64,000 nt of DNA from Symsagittifera roscoffensis. Its lineage: Eukaryota; Xenacoelomorpha; Acoela; Convolutidae. The position numbers and the translations under genes were made by a program. Below, in pieces: positions 55,371 through 64,000 of the stretch; within the stretch, counting starts at the first letter, position 1; each line of letters starts with the position of its first letter. Under the pieces are notes generated by a model, which did no database searches, had not been told where the DNA came from, and was given only the letters and a program-made list of their open reading frames with translations. Location of the stretch: contig NC_087062.1 of NCBI RefSeq assembly GCF_963678635.1, positions 19,891,789-19,955,788 on the forward strand. The letters are read 5' to 3'.

Positions 55371-55596
55371 AGTTGAGTTTCTTGAACAGAAATGCCAACT
55401 TTCCGGCTTTTTCAACGCTGAGTTGAGCATGAAGCTTCGCATACGTCAGTCCCAGGGTGGAAAAGCACCTCTCAAGCCCTGAAGCTGCAGGGCATGTGCT
55501 GACCAGACTTGCTGCGAAGTCCACACACTTTTTATCGAAGCCTTAACGAACACCAGATGCCTACCAAGCTTTCGGCGACAAGCATGCAGTATAGTT
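55371..55596 (-). pseudogene. hAT transposase C-terminal relic (array unit 3)
   Basis: Second copy of the fragment at 52933-53160, with the same stop and a few base changes (for instance CACCTCTCAAGCCC instead of CACTTCTCAAGCCC). Shared defects mean the units were multiplied after the transposase had died. It is carried as part of the tandem unit rather than inserted independently. Confidence 0.7.
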
Positions 55597-57744
55597 GCGT
55601 TGTGTTTTTCTAAGAATTACTCATATTTCTAAGAAATAGCTAACATCACTGTTAGAAATAATTAATAACACTAAGTTAAATTCAATGTTAAATAACATGC
55701 CAAGCCTGCTCCAAGCAAGTGATGTGTTCATTAAAGTTCGACAATCCCAGAGTGACTCCAAGCAAGCGGTGTGTTCATTAAAGTTGGAGAAAATTCTAGA
55801 ATCCAGAGGCTCGAAGCAAGCGATGATTTCCATTGAGCTTGACAAAAGCCAAAAACCCAGAGATGCTCGACATAACCAAAGCGTTTAGAAGGACTCAAAG
55901 AAAAGAGGTAAACTCAAAAGAGACTAGCAGGAAGGACGGCAAGAACGACCGGAAAAAAAACCTGGCTCATCTTTCGAAAAACCAAGCAAGGGGGATGCAT
56001 GTAACGCTACGAAAGCATGATTATTTAAGGTTTTCAAAATGGGGAAGAACTTTGTATTCGGGTGTGTTTTAGTTTTTTTCTATGTTTTCCTCGCAAAATC
56101 AGGTATTACAAATTATCATCGGACTTGGTGGAGGGAGATATCATATTGAAGCCATTTCAGTCGTGATTCTAACCACATTAAAAATTCTCAAATATTTTTC
56201 TCTTGTCGAGAAAAACCGGTTGGAATGTTTTGATTCTGCGTCTAAATTCGACCAAGTAATGCGAGCAAGCATGCTTAGTTATGCTCATTTCAGGTCGTTT
56301 AGCATAATTTATGCATAATTTTAATCGGGGAAAATGAGTTTTCGGAGATTTTTAAAGCCATTTTGGCACTCAAAAATTCAAAAAAAATTTTGAAATATAT
56401 TTTTTTCAAGATTGTTTTTTGTTTTTCTACTGTTTTTTGCCATTGATCTATTTGAATTTTTATTTGAAGTAGTCAATTCTTTTTTAAAGTGAACTCGATT
56501 CAACCTCAAGGTTAGATGGTTTTTGTCCAATTTTTTCCGAATTTCGCCGATTCGCGCTATGAATTATCTTTAAATATTTCAAAAACTCATCGCAAAAACA
56601 GCTTGCTTAGAACAACTTAAACTTTTCACGAATCGATTTGGTGGATGAATAAACTTGAATTGTTTCAAAGTTTCGTCTCTTAAACAGCTTGCACAGACAA
56701 ATAAACTTTTCGCGAACCGATTTGCTCTACGAAACAATTACAATTTTGTAAAGATTTGTCGCTGGAATAGCTATATGACAACGCTTAGGTTTATCGCTTA
56801 ATTAGCTTACATTGAAAAATTGAAACGTTTCGCTAACTAATTCACGCTATGAAATAATTTGAAGAACTATAAGTTTTTATCACCTATAACTACCATCCCA
56901 AAATTTTTTAATGCAAATATTAAACGACGCATAATTAGTTGTCTTTATATTCGCGGCAAAATGGAATCACCACGCAATATCAAATCAGTCCAAAATCTTC
57001 GTGTTACTGTCAAATTACCTACCTAATGCGTTTGAACAGCGCTGTGAAAAAATGTACTTTGTGCAATGCGCTGATGTTGGTGGACCTCTAACAAGACAAG
57101 TTAATGTTTTTTTTCTCCAGTGAAGAGCCGGTTAGAGCTCGACAATACACTTAACACCTAAAGAGGCTCGAATCAAGCGATAAGCTCGCTAAAGCTCAGG
57201 AAAAGCTACAATCCCAGAGAGACTCCAAGCCTTTTATGCTCATATGCTCATTTCAGGTTGTTTAGAATAATTTATGCATAGTTTTAATCGGGGAAAATGA
57301 GTTTTCGGAGATTTTTAAAGCCATTTTGGCACTCAAAAATTCAAAAAAATTTTAAAAAATATATTTTTTTCAAGATTATTTTTTGTTTTTCTACTCTTTT
57401 TTTCTAAATCTGTTGTCTTATTTGTCTATTTTACTATGAGTGTCGAATATGCCTGAGTTATAGTTTTACATCAGATTATTTTATCACACCACGCAGGAAA
57501 AACTATTTTGAAAAAAAAACTTTGTAGTTTTTGAAGATAATAGTTGAAACATTCTGAGCTACTTGCACAGTAACGGGCTATACTTGTTTTGATTGCGTAT
57601 TTGGTGTAATTTTTTCTGTTGACTAGCAAATAATCATTATTTTTGTGCGAGATTTCATATTTGTGTACAAAATGATATCCAGTAAGTGTACAAAAGTTAT
57701 TTTGACGCTTAATAGTATGTTTGTTCCATTTGAATGAACTGCAG

Positions 57745-57870
57745 GGGGACACAAAATTGCCCAAACAGTGTCAATCAGTGCTAGAAATGAAGTTTGTTCA
57801 GATGAAAGTACAGCGATTAGCGGAACCGTTAATATTCAAAGGGACGAAACTATAATATTCATGGATTCAA
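57745..57870 (+). CDS. Candidate orphan exon, 126 bp, phase 1-1
   Basis: CTGCAG at the left and GTGAGT at the right are good splice signals. One frame is open throughout, and G+C is above the flanks. The middle reads AQTVSISARNEVCSDESTAI and then VNIQRDETIIFMDS. Incoming and outgoing phases are both 1, as in many extracellular-domain exons. I do not recognise the sequence and found no partner exon within the window. It could belong to an unseen + strand gene with long introns or be chance. Confidence 0.3.
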
Positions 57871-58069
57871 GTGAGTTTTCTCAGAAGCAAAACGTTTTGT
57901 CACAGTTATAAGCTTTTATATCGTTTGTAACTACTCTGCGTATAACTCTGTGTATCCTGGTACAAAGGTGTATATTCTGATATTCTGGTAACACTCCTAT
58001 TCCAAAGGTCAGAGGTTTGATGCGCATTATGCTTTTTTATGAAGTTTTTTCTCCATAGCCTTGCCACTT

Positions 58070-58290
58070 TATAACCATCCGTGGCTGCTTTATTAGTGGC
58101 TAGTATTACAAGTTTTCAATGAACCTTGGAGTAGTTGCCAGAACGTGAGACTCCAAATCTAGAGGACATAGTTTCGAATCCGGCACATATCAGAAGTTTT
58201 AGTTATTCGAGGTTTATTTCTACCTTTTCTTTTTTAGAGCTGTTTTCTTTTGTTCTCTTATTTTTGTTTTAAAAACATAGCTTCTCCTCT
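58070..58290 (+). mobile_element. SINE-like family 2 copy
   Basis: GCTGCTTTATTAGTGGCTAG precedes a degraded head (GGAGTAGTTGCCAGAACGTG) and a box B-like TTTCGAATCCGGC at 58171. TTATTCGAGGTTTATTTCTA follows, and the tail is reduced to AGCTTCTCCTCTGTGTTG. Confidence 0.5.
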
Positions 58291-58624
58291 GTGTTGACGA
58301 CTTGTTTGTGTGAGAAAAATGGCGATAAAGGAATTCTTGGTAAAAGCAATTCAATATACTGAAAAGCAATTTATGGAATTGATGAAAAGCATATTCTGAA
58401 ATTCATTTCTTTACAAAACCTACGGGACGGAAGTCGGGATAGTTTTTGAAACAATATACTCCGAGCGGTTTTCTAGTTTTGTATGTACAATCAGCCGAGA
58501 ACGGGTCTTACATTTGTTCGGTATGTTTTGGAAAATTTTGTGGATGAACTATCATTAATCAAAACGCGTATTTTTTTTTTTATTTTTTTTTACTTATTTT
58601 GTTTCACTTATACATTTTGTTTAA

Positions 58625-59000
58625 CTTTTTTTACTCTATCGAGCTTGCGAGCGTATTTTATTAGTACGACGATTTTTTTCTAACTGAATTCGCAAACAAC
58701 ATTGTTCGCTTATTTGGCTGAACTTTTGCTATTATCACGATCTGTAGTATTGGAAATTTCACAGCATCTGTTTTCTGCTTTCTTTGTTTTCTGCTTTCTT
58801 TGTGATTGTGATCCGTGGCGGAGTTGTTTGTGCGTGAGACTCGAAATCTTTAGGTCGCAGATCGTATCCGATACCTGGCCGAAGTTATACTAATTCGAGG
58901 CTTGTTTCATTTTTTCTTATTGCACTTCATCTTTTTACACTAAAGAACTTTATAGTGTTTTTGCTAGTTTTTACGAAGCGCGCTTGTGAGCTATCTTACA
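58625..59000 (+). mobile_element. SINE-like family 2 copy, including its 5' part
   Basis: Starts TCTATCGAGCTTGCGAGCGT and TTTTTTTCTAACTG, as at 30345. Head at 58810 ATCCGTGGCGGAGTTG and box B-like GCAGATCGTATCCGATAC. Then CTAATTCGAGGCTTGTTTCA, TTCTTATTGCACTTC and a tail with GAAGCGCGCTTGTGAGC. Confidence 0.5.
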
Positions 59001-60632
59001 GTTAAAACTACCGTTTTTTGAAAATTCAGCTTGTAGTTTTTGCATTCAGAAATAATATGCTCATCCAAACTAAACTGTCAAAAATATAATTTGGTTTTGA
59101 AGAAAAATTGATTTTAACTTGAAACAGATTGTATGTTGATTGTGCGAACAAGCAAACTGTTAACAGCATAAAAGCCATCTTTTTTGCTGGTCTGTAAGAC
59201 TTTGGAGAACAGCGAAAGAATTCGAAGTCAGTTAGAGTCTGAATACTTTAGAGTCTGAATACTTGCATTTTCCGATCATTATATGGCCAGACTACATTCT
59301 GTTTCTTTCTTGGAAAGTATTTGAGCTTGTTTTTTTTATTCAAGAGGCCACAAGAACTGAGCCTGGATAAAATGAGATAAAAATACAGCAGAAGCAGCTT
59401 TTAATAATTTTAGTTCTTTTTTACTTTGTTTTATCAATAAGCGCTGAGATTTTATCGACTGTGCTTTATGTTTAGCAATTAAAACTGATCATCCTTCTTA
59501 TAGTCCGTTATTTTTTGAAGATCTGTTTGCTGAATAATTTGTTAGATGGTGGGGTTGCGGAGGGCAGAATATTGAATGCGAAAAAAATAAATGATTAAAA
59601 ACCATTCATTGACCGTTTTGAACTATAAATCAAATTGCCCTCGGCCAAGTTTGTTTTATATAATGTGTTTTGTTCCGGTATCATTATTGCTTTTCTGAGA
59701 ATCGAAATTCGCTCCAAGTTCTCTAAAATAAAGTACATATGAGCCAAAAAAGTGAAGTTACTACTGTATTCCTCTGGTAACCATAAAATTCTACAGAAGA
59801 GCTTTGATGAGAAAAATTGCTTAGAACTAATTAAATGTAAGCTTTGTGCATCTTAGAAGTCTTACTTTCCGCTTGTATTTCAAGTTAATCATGTTTTTCC
59901 ATGTTGATCAAAAGAGCGAAAAACACTTATATTCTCTACAACTTTTTTTTCTACTTCAGTTCATTTCGTTCAGATAATTAAACTCAGCATTCTATTGAAA
60001 TCTTATGAAAATAATATAAAACTTCGTGAAAAAAACGCGGTAAACCATTGAGCCAAATTTTGAAAATAAACAAATGGTCCGAAATGGCAACCTGATTTTT
60101 TTGTGTTGCTTAGCGATCTGTCTAGAACTTCAGAAACGCGATCGGGGTTTTCTCGTCAAGTGAACTTTCTTCTCGAAAACTTATTTTTCTGCTCAATCAT
60201 TTTGAGTGAGTCAGATTTTGAGGCTAGTTTTTGGCACCTTATTCGACTTAATTCAGTCTGCTTAATTCAGTACTTAGGAAGAATACCGGATTGTTTTTGA
60301 TTTTTTTAATCAGCAAATTATTCGTTAAATCAGTTTCGATAAATTATATACGTTACAAAAAAATGGGATAGCTGTATAGCTTTAGTGGACTCTTTTAACG
60401 AAGCATCGAAAGGTGTAATTATAGATTAACTTTTGCTATTGAAATTAGAGTCCATTCAAAGAAAAGGGAATTAAACGATGAGACACATTTCTGAACGATG
60501 AGCATGCATAGCGCTTTGAAAATTAACTCTACTATAGCAAAAATAGGAAATTCAGAGGGATCGATCTACGGGATCATTTGAAACAGCACTAAAAGTAAAT
60601 CTATAACCAAGGTGCAGCTAACTTTTTGGTGC
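59001..60632. other. AT-rich intergenic DNA without a visible gene
   Basis: No tRNA head, family A copy or coding frame is recognised. AGTCTGAATACTT is repeated in tandem near 59240. Short frames (60103-60300) are unsupported. Confidence 0.3.
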
Positions 60633-60887
60633 ATGGATGGGTTATTGATACTATACTTAATCTGGTTAAACGCAGAATGTTTTCAATCGGTTTCATATGT
60701 AAATCAGGGTTCTGATATCGTACTTCGTTTCGTACATAAGGAATTGAGCGGCTGTAAGAAAAGATTGTATGTTCTCCTGTTTTTGGAGAAAAAAAATCGT
60801 ATGTGGAATATTTTTTACAGACACGGTAGCAAGAACTCTGCAATTTCATTTGCTTGTGTTGGTATAATATTATTTTTCATCAAATAA
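60633..60887 (+). CDS. Doubtful small frame with signal-peptide-like start
   Basis: From ATG 60633 the translation starts MDGLLILYLIWLNAECFQSV, which looks like a signal peptide. It continues YVNQGSDIVLRFVHKELSGC and ends at TAA after a second hydrophobic stretch. A splice-acceptor-like TTTTTTACAG lies inside (60810-60819). It may be an exon of an unseen secreted protein or chance. It runs opposite the TRPC gene and would overlap its 3' UTR. Confidence 0.2.
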   Translation: MDGLLILYLIWLNAECFQSVSYVNQGSDIVLRFVHKELSGCKKRLYVLLFLEKKNRMWNIFYRHGSKNSAISFACVGIILFFIK

Positions 60888-60926
60888 TTTCAAACAACCG
60901 TATTAGCAGCTTAACGAGAGGAGGTT

Positions 60927-60932
60927 TTTATT
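60927..60932 (-). promoter_or_regulatory. Candidate TRPC polyadenylation hexamer
   Basis: AATAAA on the minus strand, about 95 bases after the TRPC stop codon. It is the only hexamer close by. Confidence 0.5.
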
Positions 60933-61026
60933 AGATATGTTAGAAGTCTGATGAAATAGCCATGATTTGGTTCGTTAGGCGAGATAAATGAAATAAGTTT
61001 ACTGAGAATTTGCGCTTCGCAGTGGT

Positions 61027-64000
61027 CTATTTGGTTGTTGATGCAGAAGTGGCATTATCCTGAAGCGGCTTGGTCAGTTTTGGAATACCTACCCCATTAG
61101 TGGTTCCATTTAGCGTAATGGGGGTGAATTTAGGAGTCTTAGGGGGCAGAAACTTGATGCCCTGGTACTCTGTGTACCCCTGGGGATACTTTTCAGTCAC
61201 GTGCGGAGTCAAAGGGGCTGTCTTTTTCTTCATCTCAAATGAATCGGTTCTATTTTTGGTCCCAAGTTTGGTTTTTTGATTTGTTTCTGTCAGCGATTTG
61301 ACATCCTCGGTTCTCATTATTATCTCATCTGACTTGAGAGATTCACCCGTGCTCAACAGGGTTTCCTTTGTATCCGATTTGCGCACTTCCTTCTCGTTCT
61401 TATGTTCAGAATCAATTCCGACGTTTGAGTCCAAAATAGAAACGTCTGCTGCTTGTGACTCCTTCTCCTCTTTCAATTTACCTAGAGAGTCATTTTCGTG
61501 TTGGCTTTTAGGAGTAACCGACTCAAATTCTATTTCGTTGATATTTTTGCCATCCGTTTCTAGACTCTCACTTGGGTTTTGTTCTTTATTTGGGAACCCA
61601 CTCATGCCACCGCTCTGAAATGTTGCAAACTTTTGTGACCCGGTTGATCTATTCGAAGCAATGCTTGGTCTCCGAGGACTACTGAACCCCGAGTGACCTT
61701 CAATGTCACATGGATGGGTACTCATCTGGTCCATAAACTCAGGCTTCGGCTCCTCTCGTTCAACAGGCGGATCTATTCGGCGAACTCGGAATTCATTTGG
61801 GTTCTCTTGACTCTGAACAAGAACAAATGGCTGTCGAAACACCTCATGTGAATTGTCGTAATATGCCGGCATCATAGTGTAACCCACGCCTTCATTCTGA
61901 TTGTCCGTTTTGAACAGCATCGTGTTGTTGATTAAATTGGTGTTAATTGTATTGCTGATGTTTCCTTGCATATACTGTGATGTCAAATTGTGCATGTTAA
62001 CAAGCTCGTCGCTGGTTTCGAAATTGAACAGAGTTTCTTTTTTGTATGCTGTTGGTCCCGTGTTAATCTCGTCTTTTTCTTTCTCTGCTGGCTTCAGTTT
62101 TACTACTTTTTGACCTTGACCTGTCGCACTGACTCCATTAACAATGACGTCTGATGTTGCCATGCTGTCGACACTGGCGCCGCTATGCATGTTAGCAGCA
62201 ACCACAGACTTTCTTCCTTTGCTCGACGCCTTAGTCTTGTTTCCGCCTGTTTTTGTACCTGAAGTGCGCATCCCGTTTGCTTTTCGAGTGGTTGTCCCGG
62301 CTTCGTCTTCGCCGTCGCTTCGTCGTAGGAGTTCGATAACCTCATATCTAAACGCAGAAATGTCCTGTTTAATCTCGTTCAAGTCATCTTCAGTTACCGG
62401 CGCGTAGTCTTGAGACTTTTTCAAGTTCGCAATGTATCGCTGTGTCAAATTAGTCATCACATCTTGATATTTTCGTTCTAATTCTCTCATCTTTGATTGT
62501 ACTTTGGTGGCTTTCTGGCGTTGCTTCAGCTCCTGAAGATCCGAAACGCATAGCGTGCGGATTCGCAGGACGAACTTGTATACTGATTTTGGAGATATGA
62601 TGATGTTGAAGGGAGGTGGAACTGTCTTTCCTTCCTCGAAGTAACTCATCCAAAGCCGAGAGCGTGAAAACTTCCATTCGTTATCACTTTTCGTCTCTAT
62701 TTGCTCATAAGACAAATTCATCATCGCAATGAGCATGTTCAGCAGCACAACAATCGCGATTATGTGGTATACGAGGTACATAAACATTGCCATCTGTTCA
62801 GTAAAGGCATGCTTAGTGTTTACTGATATAGCGCTCAAGTTGACGATTCCCATTACAGTCCAAAAGAGTGAAATCATCGAATGATAGATCGAGGAGAATT
62901 CATTGTTCTGTTGGTCACATGTCACGCCTTTGCACCCATCTATGGCTTCTCCGGCATCAGTGTAGCGGTATTCGAGGTACAACAACTGGTTCATACCACT
63001 GGCGAAAGACACTAGAACCAGGACGAAGATGAAGAGGAACTTCATGATGTCGATGATCATGCGCCCGAGAGATATTTGCAGGGGTCCGAGCTGTGAGTTA
63101 GCCGTGAAGAGAAACAGAAGGCGAAGAGTGCTGCTGATATTGGCCACTGCGAACAATCCTTCGGCTACTAGCATCGGGTCACTGGAAATCATCTGGTCTC
63201 GCTTGATTTCACGGGTGTCTCCGAAATAGACGACCAGTCGGAGTGATATAGTTGCTAAGTAAAGTGAGTTTTGAATGAAGTCCATGATGTTCCACAAGTC
63301 AGTTGAATAAGCAAGGAATCCACTGTCGTAAATCTCCTTCATTTCGTTCCAAATGAACGCCATTACGTATGTCACGATAATCCACTCGGGGATGTTCGGT
63401 GGACGGGATCGGGTTTCGTTCTCGTCCAAGTCGTTGAAAGTATCAGTAGAAGCCAACACGAGAAGAACGAGAAACATAATGTAAGATGCGCTGTGGTTTA
63501 TGAACTTGACGAACGGATTCTTCAGAACAGCCGCGGATTTGAGGAACGGAAAGCAGACGTACAAAATTGAAGTGAAAGGGAAAGTGAACGAGATCAGAAG
63601 AGTGAAGGCCAGTTTGTAAATCCAGTTTCCTTGCTTCCAGCCTGGGATACCTTGGTACCACATGTGACTCAGCAACTGCTGGCAGTTTGGGTGAGCTACG
63701 AACTCTTTTTGTCTGTAATCTATAGCCAGTTTGAACCGGGACAAGTTCATGTTCTCTTTTTCACTGTCTGCGTTATCTTCCAAGTCTAGAATTTCAATTG
63801 GATCGGTAGTTCGGTTCAGAATAGTTTTAAGCTCCTGACTGCCTCTCGTTTGGTCCAGAAGATCCACCGCAAATTTGCTGCACTGGTGTGCCAGGCGTTG
63901 GTATTCTTCTTTAAATTCGACTTCTCCAAAGCTCAAATGATACAGCTCCCAGCTGATCTCAAAAGCAGTCAGAAAGGGATCATCGCTACATAGAATCATT
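61027..64000 (-). CDS. TRPC-family cation channel (TRPC4/5-like), 5' partial
   Basis: The frame is open to the right edge; the ATG at 63999 is internal, since the family's N-terminal ankyrin repeats are missing. The product is a plasma-membrane, calcium-permeable channel, gated in known TRPC4/5 members downstream of phospholipase C. Numbering from that ATG: LAIDYRQKEFVAHPNCQQLL at 91-110 is the conserved TRPC linker before the membrane domain. Six hydrophobic helices span about 128-425. C356 and C361 (CKGVTCDQQNN) match the extracellular cysteine pair typical of TRPC4/5. The pore segment is SLFWTVMGIVNL (377-388), and VVLLNMLIAMMNLSYEQI ends the last helix. The TRP box is EWKFSRSRLW (441-450), followed by MSYFEEG and PPPFNII. 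A predicted coiled coil lies at 485-560. The remaining 430-residue acidic, S/T/N-rich tail is much longer than in vertebrates. No intron in 2.97 kb. Confidence 0.92.
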   Translation of the reverse strand, partial: MILCSDDPFLTAFEISWELYHLSFGEVEFKEEYQRLAHQCSKFAVDLLDQTRGSQELKTILNRTTDPIEILDLEDNADSEKENMNLSRFKLAIDYRQKEFVAHPNCQQLLSHMWYQGIPGWKQGNWIYKLAFTLLISFTFPFTSILYVCFPFLKSAAVLKNPFVKFINHSASYIMFLVLLVLASTDTFNDLDENETRSRPPNIPEWIIVTYVMAFIWNEMKEIYDSGFLAYSTDLWNIMDFIQNSLYLATISLRLVVYFGDTREIKRDQMISSDPMLVAEGLFAVANISSTLRLLFLFTANSQLGPLQISLGRMIIDIMKFLFIFVLVLVSFASGMNQLLYLEYRYTDAGEAIDGCKGVTCDQQNNEFSSIYHSMISLFWTVMGIVNLSAISVNTKHAFTEQMAMFMYLVYHIIAIVVLLNMLIAMMNLSYEQIETKSDNEWKFSRSRLWMSYFEEGKTVPPPFNIIISPKSVYKFVLRIRTLCVSDLQELKQRQKATKVQSKMRELERKYQDVMTNLTQRYIANLKKSQDYAPVTEDDLNEIKQDISAFRYEVIELLRRSDGEDEAGTTTRKANGMRTSGTKTGGNKTKASSKGRKSVVAANMHSGASVDSMATSDVIVNGVSATGQGQKVVKLKPAEKEKDEINTGPTAYKKETLFNFETSDELVNMHNLTSQYMQGNISNTINTNLINNTMLFKTDNQNEGVGYTMMPAYYDNSHEVFRQPFVLVQSQENPNEFRVRRIDPPVEREEPKPEFMDQMSTHPCDIEGHSGFSSPRRPSIASNRSTGSQKFATFQSGGMSGFPNKEQNPSESLETDGKNINEIEFESVTPKSQHENDSLGKLKEEKESQAADVSILDSNVGIDSEHKNEKEVRKSDTKETLLSTGESLKSDEIIMRTEDVKSLTETNQKTKLGTKNRTDSFEMKKKTAPLTPHVTEKYPQGYTEYQGIKFLPPKTPKFTPITLNGTTNGVGIPKLTKPLQDNATSASTTK

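Larger units (their letters stand above)
52047..57400. repeat. Tandem array of about 1.8-kb units with hAT relics
   Basis: Unit starts (GAATTTTTATTTGAAGTAGT) lie at 52047, 53852 and 56454; a fourth unit starts truncated at about 54643. Units: 52047-53851 (complete); 53852-54642 (cut after AGGGTTGGCAAAAT); 54643-56453 (lacks about 100 bases at its start but has about 155 extra bases before TTTCAGTCGTG); 56454-57400 (large internal deletion after ACTCCAAGCC). Copies differ by scattered single bases. Within a unit there are degenerate subrepeats of 54-56 bp (CCAGAG...CTCGAAGCAAGCGATGA) and, in complete units, a hAT transposase fragment on the minus strand. Confidence 0.88.

Noticed and set aside
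53228-55888. Small + frames at 53228-53431 and 55685-55888 with matching text
   Set aside because: They are copies of the same array segment and follow the 54-56-bp subrepeat; conservation is due to recent duplication.
62103-63661. Other frames across the TRPC exon on both strands
   Set aside because: Shadows of the TRPC coding sequence, which has unmistakable pore and TRP-box motifs.

Overview
The window is AT-rich, repeat-dense DNA from an intron-bearing animal. The case rests on spliced genes of animal families: an angiotensin-receptor-associated protein (AGTRAP/ATRAP) homologue, a polypeptide GalNAc-transferase and a TRPC-type cation channel. Short exons are separated by kilobase introns full of degraded transposons, and tRNA-derived SINE-like elements are common. 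I see no prokaryotic operons and no mammalian repeat families. It is probably an invertebrate; I cannot name the phylum.

Layout. 1-7605: an intronless reading frame of over 2,500 codons, cut by the left window edge and interrupted by one in-frame TAA at 6835-6837. It is clearly richer in G and C than everything to its right and carries two SGNH/GDSL-hydrolase-like domains at its N-terminal end. I recognise no polymerase, integrase or transposase in it. It looks like a mobile or acquired element, and it is the strongest candidate for something undescribed. 8029-9777: a foldback structure with inverted arms of roughly 400 bp. 10555-13591: a five-exon AGTRAP-like gene on the + strand, whose last intron is of the GC-AG type. 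14473-14913: an unrecognised 146-residue protein gene on the - strand. 15041-17491: a recent, nearly identical tandem duplication. 17.5-35.2 kb: a gene-poor repeat field containing a dispersed repeat (called family A here) with a CCAAC/GTTGG hairpin, two SINE-like families, a 171-bp tandem repeat, a foldback element with a nested 8-bp-TSD MITE, and a LINE reverse transcriptase relic. 35222-47624: a complete four-exon GalNAc-transferase gene on the + strand. 48.0-61.0 kb: mostly repeats, dominated by a 5.3-kb tandem array of about 1.8-kb units carrying hAT transposase relics. 61027-64000: the 3' part of a TRPC4/5-like channel gene on the - strand, running off the right edge.

The three recognised host genes have no obvious joint pathway: one is a membrane trafficking adaptor, one a Golgi glycosyltransferase and one a plasma-membrane calcium channel. 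What ties the window together is transposon history. Several elements carry terminal hairpins or inverted repeats, elements nest in one another, and two differently headed SINE-like families share the same tail hairpin. All calls come from reading the sequence by eye; no database search was possible.
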